A DNA stretch of 64,000 bases from Polydactylus sextarius (lineage: Eukaryota > Chordata > Actinopteri > Polynemidae): positions 6,717,563 to 6,781,562 of the forward strand of contig CM028931.1 in NCBI GenBank assembly GCA_016801845.1, in the 5' to 3' direction. The translations under genes and the position numbers were made by a program. Of the stretch, positions 49,401 through 63,505 are shown piece by piece. Position 1 is the first letter of the stretch. Every line of letters starts with the position of its first letter. The notes below the pieces were generated by a model. It ran no database searches and had not been told where the DNA came from. It saw nothing but the letters and a program-made list of their open reading frames with translations.

Positions 49401-51743
49401 CCCAGCTGTCCCAGCAGGGCTGTGACAGTGATGAAATGATTGTGAGTTGCAGTCCTAGTCCAGATTAGATCACATGATATCCTGACCTGGCAGATGTTGA
49501 ACAAAAATGAGCATCTGGTTCAGCAGTTGGTCATTGTAATCCCATGTGGTGCATCAACCAGTCAGCTGAATTTATACTGCAGAGAAGTTACAGGATGTGA
49601 CCTGTAACATGGATATTCTCTGCAGGACAATCCCAGCATCAATATCATGGTATAACAACAGCAGCAGCTCATGGTAAAATCAGCTCCCTCCCCCAGAGAA
49701 ATAAATCCAGTGTGAACTGGCTCTGTGATGAGAGTGGGACTAATGTTTTACATTGTTTCAGTGAGCCTGTTACCATTGGACTATAACCCTCAGGCAACAA
49801 CTTATCAAATGATTTTAATCTCCATGTTCATCACAATATATGTGTAAGATGTTGACCATGTTGACCAACTCATTCTCTGTCTCTAGAAGGGAAGAGATGA
49901 CAAACTGAGACTGCTGTATCCAACATTTAGTCTGTCACATTGTAGTGAGGCTTGATGATCAACTATAGTCTTGTAGTCTCTACTGGGACATGGACTTGGG
50001 AAATAGAAAGAAGTAAAGAGTTTTTATCCTCAAAACTGCACTAAATGATTTGTGGTCTTAGGCTATTTGAGGTCTTATCGGAGTCACATACATCAACATT
50101 TTAGCTTGTGATTAACATGTTACTCAGCAGTGGCAGATGTGATGCAGAGCAGCTTGACCACAGTGGTGACAGACACCAAACTACTGTGATGTAGGTGATC
50201 ACAGTGGATCAGCACCATCAGTGGTTTTTATTCTGCAGAAGAAGGCAAATGTGCTGTTGTTCTGGCAGCTAATGCTTGGTAAACAGCTGAAAGTGAAAAG
50301 TTCCAAAACAATTTATCGAGTGGAAAATGTGGACAACATACTGCAGGAAGAAATAAAATAAGTGATGCTAGATCACATCATCAAGCAGTTTTTAGTGTAT
50401 AATTATAAGCAGTATATAAGTTAATCGGCAGTTTCTTAGCGTCCTGAACTCTTTTCATTGAGGATGCTGGACTGATCCATGTTCCTCCCACACCTTCGAA
50501 CACAGTTTCTGTTGGTTTTATCTGCATGTACAGTGAGTGGTGATTTTTCAAAGGGTAATCACATCGTCAAATTCTACTTGAAACTCTTCACAGCACATTT
50601 TTGCCAGTTGTCATTTTAGTTAATGTTAGTGTTCTTCATACAGCACAAAGAACGCGCATCTTGTGCTTTACAGCCAAGGAAGAGGCATAAATCTTGTTAA
50701 TGTACAATGTTGCTTTTTTTGCAGCTGGATGAGGAACAAAGGCCTGACATGATGCTATTTCAGCAGAGACTCCCACGAGTTTCCTTGTTAAGGACCTATA
50801 CGCTCATTTAGATTGGAGGACTTAGCAGCTGTTTGGATGCATGAGTGCTTACTCATGCGCTTTCTATGAGACTGCTGCCTGCCCCACATATTATTTCTAC
50901 TTATGACCATGAGTTCTGTCTATGAGAGGGTGTCAGGTGTCATTCTTTCTAAATCAAAACAAGGCATGGCAGTTTTCCAGTGGGCAGGTGTGTTACAAAC
51001 TGATTCAGGGGATGGACTATTTGTGTCCCATCCCATCCAGTATGGTTTACTTATAGCTTATAGCTTACTTAAGCTGCAGGTCTGTAGTTTTTTTCATGCA
51101 AAATCATTCCTCCAGGCCACCTCCAGGTCTTGTTACTATTCAATGAAAAACAACACTTGTGACAGATCATATAACATAAGTAAAAAAATAACTCAACATG
51201 TTGTGCAGTTTTAAAAAATGCAACAGTGGAGAGGGGGGTGGCATCAGGTGGGTAGCTGACGCCAAGAAATGAATGGCATCAGCTTTTCAAATGCACATTT
51301 TTTTAATGAACTAGTTATAGAACAAACAAAAAAAAAAAACACCAGTAACACTGAAAAGTGGTGTCCCCTTTGTTTTTGTCACTCAGAGTGAGTAGCTGAC
51401 AGGGTCTGTATAGAGCTGTCATGTTGCTCTGACAGAAGTGCTAAGTGCTCTGCCCAGCTTAGATTGTTTGATGCTCATGGTCTTGGTGCCGTGCAGACTG
51501 CAAAAGCAATTGTAATTGCATATACAGCTGGCACTTCACGGTAATTAGGAAATTATGCAAGTAAGTGAAGAAATAATATATAATTACAACTGAACCCCAT
51601 TGCATTTCAAATCTAAAGAACAATGTGCTCAATAGCCCAGCAGCTGGAAGCTGCTGATGTGGAGACTGGAAGTGTTTGCGCTGCAGAATCATCTCTCTGC
51701 TGCACAGAGCACATGTTACCTCAGTGTATAAAAAGCACTTTGG

Positions 51744-51941
51744 TTGCACCCAGATTGCAGAGTGGTTATGTCGCACCACGTTGGCGCATACGCCTTGCAG
51801 CGATTGCTGGTTTGAATCCCTACTGAAGCAATCATTTGCTGCATGTCATTCCTCTGCTTTCCTCACTTCTGTCTTCAATAAACTCTATTAATATAGGCAC
51901 AAATGCCCCCAAAAATATTTAAAACGAATAAATTAATTAAT
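51744..51941 (+). mobile_element. tRNA-derived SINE with 11-bp target-site duplication
   Basis: A tRNA-like head (CAGAGTGGTTATGTCGCACCACG ... GCTGGTTTGAATCCCTACTG) with a B box is followed by TTGCTGCATGTCATTCC and a tail CAATAAACTC to AAATGCCCCCAAAAATA. AAGCACTTTGG is present at 51733-51743 and 51942-51952. Confidence 0.82.
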
Positions 51942-53169
51942 AAGCACTTTGGGTGACATGACAAATAAAGTGTCTGAGCGTTCAAAGAGTAACTGATTGC
52001 AGCAACCGCAAAGAAAAAAAGAGACGAAAAGGATTTCAAGAGGTGAATCAAAGCCCAGTCCGCTGTAAAATGATGGCAGCTATTAGCCGTGACCTCACAG
52101 AAAATTGATGTCAAGCTGGTTGATTATCTTAATCGAGCTTAAGAGTGGGGAATAGCATTTTCCCCACAATCATTATAGCTCATTTCAGCAAAAAAAAGAG
52201 ATGAACATATAATGTTTGCAGTGGAGGGACAGCACAGAGCTGTGTCCTGTGGCTTAGTTCAATATTTAGACCACTGCCTTCTCAAAATCTGTGGTGATTA
52301 TGTGACAATGTGATCAGATTGTGGGGGATAGATAGGCTGTTGCCAAGAAACTTGTTTCACCCTCAGTTAACAAAACACTAATTATCAACTCGATACAGCA
52401 CCAGGGAGCAGCAGCATGCACTTTGTTTTACAGTCTTGTTTTTTACACGACCCCTGCTTGGAACAAACCAAGGACCATGTTTGTGATAATGTGCATTACT
52501 GATGTATGATGGGGATTATCAGTGTTTGTACCAGTGTTTGTATCACATTAACATGGCTTCTTGTCATATCACATCAACAGGTAGAGAAGGTCTCTGTTCG
52601 TGAGATTATTTGATTGTGTTGATTATCTATCGCTTTTGCCAAAATAAGCAACCCAAATGTAGGCTTACAAGTGGGTCACATCCCTGTCTTTCCAACTGTT
52701 CCCATAGAAACACCTCCCCTCTAAATTTGTCATCTCAAGTATATCCTTTACAACTGATAGTGTTGTGGAAAGCTCAAATGCTAACAATGTATCTAGTGGG
52801 GCCTGGGACCATTTTGGTGACATTAGCAGCAGGTCTACCCTGTTGTTCAAATGGGGAGACAAACCATAAAAAAAAAAAATCCATTTTTGGAAGATAGTGT
52901 GTTTGCTGGGGGTTAAGAGAATCTGAGTAGTGAGAAGAAGTCCAGGCATGAATACTGTTTCCTGGATGCATCATGGTGAGGGTAGTAAGGGTGCATCCAG
53001 AACCCTAGGGTTCCTCTGCTCATGCCTTTCCATGATGATTCATATCAGGGCAAGGAGGTGCCTCCCTGCTCCAGGCTCTCCACTCAAGCATGTAAAAGAT
53101 GAGAGGAGCCCCAAAACAGAGTGATGCTGCCAAATGTAATGTCTCAACATTGTCTCAACATACAACTGT

Positions 53170-53700
53170 GGAAAATATCATATGTGTAGAGTGAAATTTG
53201 TGGCTTTTGACAGAGAAAAAAAAGTCAGACAGTTTCCCGGAAACCTCTCCACTCTAGCCCATGATATCATCCATTTTAGCTTCAATAGTCTGTGCAATAC
53301 ATACCCATTATAAACTTCAAAATATCTCCAAAATGGCCATGATCATTGAACAGTGATTTATCAAAACAGCAAAACCCATCCAAAAGTTTAACGGTACATG
53401 AACAGGCTGAACTTTTGTCTACAATTTAAAGTTTGAATGGCATCTCTAGATGACAGTATGCCAGAGTATGCTAAAATCCTGATTTTCAAAGTACATCATT
53501 TTACATCATCACATGTCAGTCGATGGCTGAACTGTGATTTTAGCTGATTTACTGTAAAATGCTTAGAGCTGCTGTGCACAGTGCAAAGCATTGCTCTGAT
53601 CTCAACAACTCTCTCCTACAAAGTGGCTGAGATTGTCCAAAATGTTGCTAGATGTGTCACTAGGTGCTTTTTTGAAATGGATCTGAAAAGTTGATAAATG
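53170..53700. repeat. possible old dispersed repeat
   Basis: A stretch rich in phrases such as AAAATATCTCCAAAATGGCC and GTAAAATGCTTAGAGCTGCTGT has the look of a fish interspersed repeat, but I found no second copy in the window and no ends. Weak call. Confidence 0.25.
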
Positions 53701-53935
53701 TAGTGACAGAGGTGCTGAGTTTGAATCATGTTTGTGACCCTGACCTGCATATGGCTGACCAATTGTGTAATTGCATCACACTCAGCTCTGCTGCTGTTTG
53801 TTTATTGTTTGTCTGTGTGTTTGTTTGTGTCTGTGTTTGAAACCACTCTGACCTGCAGAATCCAAGGAGACCTCATTCAAACAGAAAACCACCCATGGCT
53901 ACACTAATATCTTTTCCACCTTTTCTCTCCTCCAG

Positions 53936-54025
53936 AGTCGGAAACACGCCAATAAAGTGCGGCTGTATTACATGTTACATCCTGTGGATGGAGGCTGCCC
54001 AGCCAAGAAGCTCAGAACAGACAAT
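53936..54025 (+). CDS. zmat4: zmat4 second coding exon (residues 35-64)
   Basis: The acceptor is CTCCTCCAG and the donor AAT/GTGAGT. It encodes [20 protein letters not shown] and then CPAKKLRTDN; human has [20 protein letters not shown] and CPAKRLRSEN. His38 completes the C-x2-C-x12-H-x5-H finger begun in the previous exon. Both junctions are phase 0. The exons for fingers 2-4 were not found to the right edge, so the gene is incomplete here. Confidence 0.93.
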
Positions 54026-55629
54026 GTGAGTGCAAATCTTTCTGTCCTTCCTGCAGTGTGTCTCAGTAATCACTGAGAAACATCCCCCACCCAGTGTCAG
54101 AATAGATGTCAGATAAACAGCAGTGCCCCATTTCTAGACAATGCGACAGTAGCAGCTGGATGCTAAGGGATGCCAACCTTTCATTAAATACAGGAACACA
54201 TAGTGAGGTGTCCTGCCTGACCAGCCCTTGCTGTCATGTAAACTGAAACCACATTCCCTGTTTGACAGACACAATTATGTGGTCTGTCAGTCCTTGTTCA
54301 ATAAGCCCACGGCTAATGATGTGGGCTGTTTGGTTTGTGTAGCCTTTGCAGCAACTGCTTCTGTTTATCTTTGTCTTCACTGGAGACAAGGACATGGATT
54401 TTACATTCATATTCAGTCTACCTACACTCAAATAAACATCATGGTGTTGAGATTTCACTGTAGACATATTACATCAGTGTTACCTTGACAGAGATGTTTT
54501 CAGTTTGGGTCCAGAGTGATAGAGGCAGCGGTGCCGAGACTGGAGTTGAGACATCTCCTCTGTGATGACTGTCGTGTACAGAGTTTGCAAATCTAAAAAA
54601 ACTTTTTGACCCTGTTTCTTTGATGTTCTTTGAGACGCAACAGTCTTATGCTCTGTCTCCGTGTCAGTGTGTAATGCTAATATTGCTCCCTCTGAAACCA
54701 CGTGGGAGGAAAGAGATAAATGTAGGAATAGCAATGTTTTTCCTCTCTTTTCTACCTTCCAGTATTTTGTTGTCAGAGATACATCATGCCATTTGACTGT
54801 CGTACACGATGTGATATTATCACATCAGGGTTTTGATTATATCATTTTATCAAGATTATATCACTGCAATAAAATGAAACTGGAAAAGCTTATGAGAGTA
54901 TGAAAGTGTGATTTAGTTTCTTTACTTTTCTTTGTGTAAATCAATAGTAGTTTAATAAGAATAATAAGAGTGGATGATTAGCTGTGTCCATGAGGTGCTG
55001 TGCAGGTGCTAATGTTCCAAGAAAAAAAAAAAAACAGCCTTCAACAGATAAATAAAAAGCCACATATTTCCCTAAGACCTAAGTGGAGATGAAACAGAGC
55101 TAATTAGAGACTAAGATTGATGACACAAAGAAACACAACATAAAATGAAAGCTAAGCTTGTTCTTCTTGTTCAACCAGTTTCTGTGCAAGTTTGTGATGT
55201 AAAGGTCAAGGACGGATGAGATTGGAGGAAGTGGGAAAAAAGAGAGAGCTGTGGGATTTGGAAACATTCAGAGCTTTATTGTCAACACTACCTATGATGT
55301 TTTGCCATTTTCCAAAAATCTCAGCCAGCTGTACAGTTAAGGTCCCAAATGCCCTGTGCCCAATGCCTGCCACACTCAAAACCATTTTATTGGGTCACAA
55401 GGCTAATACACTCGGTGTCCTGTATGAGTGCTAGCAGGGTTGGTGGATGAACATCAGTGCTACCCCTCCTGCTTCCTCCTGCTTGGCAGCTTTTGTCTGG
55501 GAGGCTGAGGGTCAAGCAAAACTCATCTCTTTAATACCAGACAATGCATAGCTAAGTGGAACACATGACAGAAGCTGGTGGCAGCCTTAGGCCAGAGATT
55601 GTATCAACCAACCTCTACCTAGTGTTTGT

Positions 55630-55770
55630 ACTTGTGGTTGGTCTCCCCACAGCTGGGTCCCATCACAGAGCTCACTGTAACCTGTGAGGATGCAGTGGAG
55701 GAAGCACATGGGTGTAAGAAGCAGAGGTGTGCTGAGCTTGTGACTAAAGTACAATAGCATGAGGCTGGAC
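55630..55770 (+). mobile_element. possible retroelement C-terminal endonuclease-like remnant
   Basis: Translation gives LGPITELTVTCEDAVEEAHG and then CKKQRCAELVTKV. This resembles an ELTVPWE...EEAxxRKxxKYxELV block common in fish retroelement predictions. Similarity ends at a stop codon near 55,757. Moderate to weak. Confidence 0.4.
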
Positions 55771-58700
55771 AGCAAAGGTCCAATCAGTTTGTAGTGGCTC
55801 TAAGTCAAAAGACAGGACTCCCCATACGCCTCTGGAGAGAATATAGCATCCAGGGTTAGGCCTGGAATGCTGGGATTCACTGCTGAAACCACTGGAGACA
55901 TCACAAGCATAACAGCAAAACACTGAAAAAGGAGGACACACACTTGGTGTCCCATGAAGACTTGACCATCAAAGAGTCCAAACAGTAGGTCGGTAGTCTT
56001 GCACAATGGAAATGCAGGAAGTGAATGTCTGGCTTCAATATCTGATCTGATGATAGAATGACAGACATTCAAGTATAAACTAATCACGTGTTAAGAGACG
56101 CTAATTTTTATTTTACCTGAGCTCCAGACTCACTGCAGAGAAAGTGGACCAACAGGCAGTGACCACACAGTGTTCCTGTTGCCTAACTCTCCCTGTGTTG
56201 TATTTTTTGGGATATTTTGCCTTCAATGACAGATATACTGAAGAAAGATGGGAAATGGAGGAGGAAATTGGAGGAAAGACATGCCGGAAAGTTCAACGTT
56301 AGGATTCTAACCGGCAAACAGTCTGTATTGTATTTTGCTATAGAGGCTATTCAGATAGTCATATCTAAACCTCACACATCCCAGGATAGAGTTTGTTATC
56401 TTTGTTAGTTGTGGACAGAGGAAGAGTTGTTTAGATAATGCCATGAACTGAGGGACTGCTTTATGTATCTAGGGAACCACAAAAATAAAAACAACAATAA
56501 AATGAAGCTAATTTAAATTTAAAAGCCTCATGCCTAACTTAAATTCTTATCCCACAAACTAACGCTTGAGTTTACTTCAGTGTATCATCAGGCATAGAGA
56601 GCAGAGGTAGAGATGTAAACTGTCTTACACTGGTTCTGCTGCAGCTGCTCAGCTCCCCTCTGATCCTCTTGATCTGTTGTGTGTCATCTATTATGTATTT
56701 GGATCATGTAGATGAGTTGATTGGTACGCCTAGTGTTATACAGTGCCTACATTAACATTTGAAAACACAGTGGAGGCTGAAGGAGGGGCTAGTTGGAAAT
56801 TTGGAAATAAATTGGATATGGGGCTAATATTTATACGTTAGGTGGTGATGGTACCTTTTGAAGTGTTGAAGAACAATTGTCATTTGTAGGTTATACCAAG
56901 AAGCTGAAACAAAGCATGGTGGTATACAATAGACATGTTACTGTTGGGCATCATTGCCACTTCAGATGTGCGAGGGCTTGTAACCTATCTTTTTTACAGA
57001 CAGTGGTTCTTCCGAGGCTGAAATCGACAAGAATCTGACACCAGCTGAATCATCAGGTTGAAAGAAAAATGAAACCTCTTCTGTGTTGGACACCTGGCCA
57101 CAAAAATATAAAAATGTCAGTATTACAAGCTAGTGTGGTATGAAAAACATAAAGGAAATGTGTGAAATATTTTTAAAGGGATGTTTTTGACAAGAAACAT
57201 CCACCAAATGATAACAGGATATGATAGAGAATACGATGGTGGATAGAAGCAACTGAAATGAGTTTCCTCTGCAGGGTGTCTGGACTCTAGAGATTGAGCG
57301 AGGAGCTTGGAGTAGAGCTGCTACTCTTTCATGTTGAAATGAGCCAGTTAAGGCATCTGTTCAGATGCCGACAGGGTAGAGCTGAAGTAGATGAGTGGTG
57401 TGGCTGGAGTTTTTCTGGTCATGTCCAACTGGTAGGAGACCTTGGGGTAGACCTCTAAAAAAGACTTATAGAGAGAGGATGGTGAACTCACATCTATCCA
57501 AGTTGGTGGCTGATTTCTATATAATTTGTTAAGCAGCAGTAAAGCCTTTAAATTTCAGTGACCCTGTAACTTTTCCACAGGACAAATGTTTTTAGCCCCA
57601 CTACTGGTCAGGGTCTTCATGTGGATAGCACGACTAATAGAATATAATTTGATCAAACTTCAAACTCATTGGTTATGAAACCACCTCTGACTGTAGTTTG
57701 GCTTTGTATTTCTGCCCAAACCAAAAACAGCCTCACATGTTTTTTCATCATCATGTTTTCTAGTGTCACAAGGAATCTGTGCAGGGTTTGCATTCTGACC
57801 TTAGGCCTATGTTAAAAGGGCACATTGCCTTGATGGGAAGGAGGCTGTGCTTAAATTACACAGATGTGATGCGACCAGGCTGCGCTTATAAGGTGGCAAT
57901 ATCTAAAAATACACTTGGCAGCACTGCCTCCAGAGACTGTGGGAGTGTGTACAGCCTGGCGTGGCCTGTTGTCTGGACCTGGTTGAGCTGATGGCAACTG
58001 ACAAGTGTACACGCTGCTGGTCATGCTAGTTGCTGTGATAACCTGCTCTCACGCAGAGGGGGCAGGGGGTGTCAGTCAAGTTGTATGTTCTCAGGGTTTT
58101 GAGGTTTTAAAGAGGATTCAGTCTAACTAGCTGCTTCAAACATGAACCTGCTGAATTAAATGCAATCTACATATGAGTTATGGTTTGTCAGAGAGTAAAA
58201 CCTGCGAGATGAACAAAGAATAAACATAAAGGAGAGTGGAGGCTGCACTATCACAAGCTAGAGATCTGTCCAGGAGGAACTGAGTGGTTTCTTTATGCTG
58301 AAATACTGTGAATTATCAGATTTGCATAGCTCCATGAGAATTTTGCTCATTTCAGCGAAAACGTCCTTGGCAGTGCTAAAATATTTCAAAAGTCGCTGGA
58401 GGCAGAAGGCTCTTGTCGATAACAGTACTGAAAATGGTTCTGTGTTATGATTTATCCTTTATATAACTGCTGAGATGATGAGTCCATTCATCGATTAGTT
58501 GGCAGACAAAAATGATCTGACAAATGTAATACTGGGACTATCAAACATTTACTGATTAAAAGTGAGTGCTGCTTTTCTCTTGTCTTAGAGTTTCTTAGAC
58601 ATTAGGTTGGGTTTATTCTCAAGGATGTCATAGATCTCATCATCCTGGCTACAGAATAGTGTTGACTAGACTGAAAACACTTCTTGTCATCCTAGCTCAG

Positions 58701-58929
58701 TGAAAATAACAATTTATCTTAGTAGAGCACAACATTCTGAAGTGATTTTAAGTCGTCCATGCAAAATTTATAACTGCACTGTGGACCTAAATCAATGCAA
58801 TGACAAAGGCACTGTTGAGGTGGCTGAGGAAAGGAATGTTTCTGATTGATATCCAAAACAAGATAAACAGGAGTACCTGGTACATGATGTAAATATAGAA
58901 GTGGATTGAACCTTGGTAACAATCATTTA

Positions 58930-59070
58930 AGGTTTGCACCCTCAATAAATTGGCTATAGGTGTGAACCTGAGTGTGTCTGAGTCACAGTCAGCAGGGATT
59001 GGCTCCAGATCTCTGCAAACCTTAACTTGATAAGGGCTATAGATATTGGATTGATGGACTGGGGGCTCAT
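58930..59070 (+). repeat. SINE tail fragment
   Basis: GGTGTGAACCTGAGTGTGTC, AGCAGGGATTGGCTCCAGATC and TTGATAAGGGCTATAGATATTGGATTGATGG match the last third of the SINE at 11130-11418. Confidence 0.6.
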
Positions 59071-60244
59071 TTCTAAAACTCAGATTAGATTACATTCTAA
59101 AACATTGAGTATGCCCAATCCACAGTATCTATGTACAAATATATTGTGATCATTGTATCATGTGTTTTACGTGCTAATCAATGCACAGTTGTTTGTCACG
59201 CAGAGGTAATGCCACAATCGTTTTGGCTGGTTTTGGCGTTTGCCTGAATTTCAGTGTATTCAACAGCCAGGCCTATAGTACTGCCACCAGCTCTTGTGGA
59301 GATGTGCGTTGGTTGCACTAGAGATGGTACAGGTGCTAGGCGCTGCCTTGACTGCAGTCTTGTGCTTCATTACCTCAACCTCCCCTTAAGCAGATTGCAC
59401 ATTTGCTACACACACACTTAAGGGAAGTGCACAGATTTCTGATCCATGCACATAGTATGTATGAATGCAAATGTGTAGTAAGTTGAGAGACCAATACAGA
59501 TCTTTGGTAGTAGAAGACCAGGACCAGAGATCCATTCAACTGAAGGACTTTATCATCAGTTCATCATTGTGAGGAAATATATGGCGGTGTCACTGGACAA
59601 ACAATAATGGTTATGGGTTAGTGGAGAAGTGTACAGCTGTAACTGTAATAATTAGGGGAATTTCTTGGTAAAATGATATAAATGCAGAAGATAGATGAGG
59701 AAAGTATAACACTGAAATTAATCAGATCTACAGAGTGTGCACAGTCACACGTGAAATCTATTATTCACACTGAGTATGTCCTGAATATATGTATAGAATG
59801 GTATACTTTGATATTTGCATTGTGACTTCTTCAGCAGAACATGGCTCCACATTGTAACATGCCTGTCTGAGTTCCATGTGTCATCTCATCTGAATCTGAC
59901 ATTTGTCCTTGAATGTTTTTCCTTTACTGTTATACTGTAGATCGGTGAGAAACATTGTCCTGATGAATGTTTCTGCTCTGATCTGGAGGAAATGAAAGAG
60001 TTATTGTTCTCACATGATTTGTCAGATGTAATCCTAATCTGCTCACTGCTGTGTAACAAGACAAAGGTCTTCACTGAGATTGATTCAGCCTTGGGTTAAT
60101 TTTACTGCTCCCAGCACACCAACCACTTAGGCATAGAAATAATGCTTTAATTTTCATCTTCACTGTGTGACATTTCAAAAAAGAGCACTATAAATATCAC
60201 TAAGAGAAAAATACTCACAGCTGAACAAACACAAAGGCACCTCA

Positions 60245-61015
60245 TATGTTTTCTGACAACTGAAATGTTTGAAAAAGAACACCAGGAAGGGGTTGGTGAT
60301 TGATTTCTGTAGGAGTACATCACACACATCACCAGTGACCATCCAGGGTTTGGACATTGACATTGTGGAGGACTACAAATACCTGAGTGTTCACCTGAAT
60401 AATAGACATAAACATTGATGCCTTGTATAAGAAAGGTGACTGAGGTCCTTCAGAATGTGCAGGACTCTATTGAAATCCTTTTACGACACTCCTTTTATCA
60501 TCTGCTGGGGCTATGGCTGCTCTGAGAGGGACAGGAAAAGGATGAACTGGATGAAGTCGGTGAAAAAGGCCAGCTCTGTCATAGACAGCCCTCTGAACAT
60601 CCTCGGGGAGGTGGGTGAGAGGAGAACATTAGCTAAGCTGATGTCCATCATGGTCAACGCCTCTCATGCCCTATACAAGACTCTAGCTGCCCTGGGCAGC
60701 TCATTCAGCATCAGACTGCTACAGTCACGGTGCAAGAAAGAACACTAATGCAGATCATTCATCCAGCTGCCAGACTCTTCAGTGCCTGTCTGGCATTAAC
60801 ATAAAAACTCTGCTCCGTATTCTCCCTTTCTCCATATTGTCAGTGTTTAAAATTCCACAGCCACAGGCTCTTTTTTGGTTTTTGATTTTTGATTCTACAT
60901 TTTTTTATATAACCTATATATTTATCTATGTTGTTAACACTGTATTCTTCTGATGCTGCTGCTGTCAAACAGGTAAATTTCCCCTTGGTGGGAAAAAAAA
61001 GAATATTCTATTCTA
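60245..61015 (+). mobile_element. decayed LINE 3' end
   Basis: Successive frames give RKGLVIDFCRS, IVEDYKYLSVHLNN, KASSVIDSPLNILGEVGERR and ASHALYKTLAALGSSFSIRL, the usual order at the C-terminus of a fish LINE reverse transcriptase. The 3' tail ends AAATTTCCCCTTGGTGGGA before an A-rich stretch, as in many copies of this type. Several stops and frameshifts make it inactive. It is related to the fragment near 975-1262. Confidence 0.75.
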
Positions 61016-63004
61016 AAAATGAAGCAGGGAAATGATGCCTCTTCATCTACCTGACTGCAGCTCAGTCAGGGAGATGGGACCTGGACTCCACTTCCATTTC
61101 TCCTTCAACAGTGCCTCCACATTTTAAATCCTCCAAGCTTCTTTGCAAAGGACGAGAATTAATGTGAATTGTGAGGGAGGTGGGCTATTATTCCCAGGAA
61201 TGGGTCATGATTTAGAAAATCCCACAGCTGATAGACAGCAAAGCCCAAAGGGGCAGAACCTATTTGAGGACAGAAAGCCTCCATAAAGGAGCCAAACAAG
61301 GGCTGTGGACCAATACAATCTCCAGCCACAGGAAAGAGTGAGAGCTGATGACATCTGCTGTGACTAATTTTAATACCTGGACCTTTTTACCAGAGTATAA
61401 GAGGATTGAAGGGTGAGCTCACTCACATCTCAGGTCAGGAAATGGATCAGAAAATACAATTTTGACAGCAAATTCATAACACCTTGCACAGTTGTTCACC
61501 CCACTCACAGTATGGGGTCTGTGTACTGAGCATGTGCAGCAGGCTGGGTGGGCTGTGATAAAAGGCTTCAAGAGGAGCAGCGAGGAAAACCATCTGATGT
61601 CAGTACAATATAAAAACTGAGGGCTGAGGTTTAAGGTAATTCATATGCGACAGGCGCAGTGAATTCAGAAAAACTGGACTAACTCTAATAAGACATGGTG
61701 AGAATTTGAATTGTGTGCTGCTTTAAACAATTGCTTGCCAGATTGTCTTCAAACTGATTTTATCTGAGATGCTGCCTGGACCTTATCATCATATTTGAAC
61801 AATGGGAAAACCACTGTATGGACTTTATTAAAAATGCTGAGCACAGAAATATCACAGCTGTGGGTTCTGCTGAGTCAGCAGAAGAGTCATTTTCAGTATG
61901 GAGCTGCTGTTTACCTTTACATTCCACTTTGACTGCTGAGCTGTTGGACTGATGTGATGTTGGATTACGGCAGGACCGGTACCAAACTGTCCTGATGGTT
62001 CTGATCCAAAAATGGAGGAAACTGTTGTGGCCTTTTCACATTACTACGCTGTCTACTTTTATTTAACCCTCTGTTAGAGGAAGGAATTGTCCACAAATCG
62101 GGAATTGGTTTGCTGAGGCCAAAGTAAGGACAATTTCTGTCATGTGTGTGGCTACAGCTGCAGTAACCACTGTCAGCCCAGCTGAGCATTCCCTGTACAA
62201 ACTGCTCATCAGCAGTTTACTGCATTGTCTACAGCTATTATAGCAACTGGTTCTTTTTATCTTTTTTCCCAGGAATGCCCGTGCACTTGGCTGTCCTATT
62301 TCTTGTGCATGTACATCAGGGGAGAGGCACATGAGTAGTGAGTGTTTCCCTGACCTCCAGATTTAGCCCATGCATTCTACAGTGCTAAGCCAGCCAGGCC
62401 AGACTGATGCCAATCCAGTCCAGGCTGTACCCACAGTGGTGGCATTTTGCTTGAGGATAAGAACTCCTCTTTTTTGTGTCTTGGCCATGATGCTCCTGAA
62501 TCGTTTCCCTGATTTCAGAAGCTGGAATATGCAGATAAAGGGATGGGCAAAGTCTTTAAAAATTCTGACTGCTCTTTTCCTGCATGTCCTATTGTAAATG
62601 ATTTGCATAGATGGAAGAGCAGATCTGCAGCATCACTCTGCAGTATGGACTCTCTGGAGGGCTTTACAATCCCGTTCACCACAGTTCCCAAATAAAGACA
62701 TGGTGTTCTCTGTTAAGATAAATAAATAGCTGAAAGAATGAAGCAGTTTGACATTAGACACATCATTGTGACAGTCTTGGGTTAAAACTGGTTTCACTTT
62801 TTCTACAGTAAATGGGGAGACATTGCTTAATTTAAAATGCTTTTGATTTATTTGGCAGGTGCAAACCTGTTAAACCTGCCTTAAATTCTTGCTGAAAAAA
62901 AACAAAAACAAATAGTTCTTAATAATTTGCTGTCAAATCTTAACTAACAGAAAAATATACATGCACGTGTGTGCATGTTCTAACAGTGTTTGCATGTTCT
63001 AACA

Positions 63005-63115
63005 GTACATAGGGGGGTGTAGATGGCCCCGTGATACACTGGTGACCTTTCCAGGGTGTAAGCTGACCTCACACACAGTCAGCTGGGATTGGCAATAGGT
63101 AATGGATGGATAAAA
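63005..63115 (+). repeat. SINE tail fragment
   Basis: GTGATACACTGGTGACCTTTCCAGGGTG, GTCAGCTGGGATTGGC and AATGGATGGATAAAATGGATG match the 3' part of the SINE at 11130-11418. Confidence 0.65.
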
Positions 63116-63457
63116 TGGATGTGTTACACTGACTGTCAATCTGGCAACACACACCTACACTCTGTTTCATTAATTACATTTCCCTGCAATTAGTTCCTCA
63201 TTTATCCAGTTTTAATTAAGCATCTCCTGGAGTATTTTATTTTCCTCTTGAATACATATGTGCTGATGCCCTTGGAATCTTGCGAATTAGACAGAGTCGG
63301 TCTCTGCTGCTGCTGTTCCTTCTTCTCCTTGCTAGTTGAGAGAAGCATCTGTGCATGTGTGAAGTAAGTTGGTGAAGGACAAGACCAAGGGCAGAAGGAG
63401 GGGTTGTGTGTATGTTTGTGTGTGTGACAGATGACAGAGTCAATGTGTGGTAGGGTT

Positions 63458-63460
<3 letters not shown>

Positions 63461-63504
<44 letters not shown>
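63461..63504. repeat. CA dinucleotide microsatellite
   Basis: An uninterrupted run of about 22 CA units. Confidence 0.95.

Positions 63505-63505
<1 letters not shown>

Larger units (their letters stand above)
42205..53935. other. zmat4: zmat4 intron, 11.7 kb
   Basis: No further exon recognised. It holds three SINE-type repeats (43,570; 46,188; 51,744), a possible old repeat around 53,170-53,700, and otherwise AT-rich sequence. Confidence 0.75.

Noticed and set aside
51744..51820. Possible functional tRNA gene
   Set aside because: A B box is present, but it sits at the head of a SINE with an A-rich tail and target-site duplications, and a full cloverleaf is not formed by eye.
62363..62608. 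81-codon minus-strand ORF with GKRFRSIMAK
   Set aside because: It recalls the end of some LINE ORFs, but the match is too short to claim.
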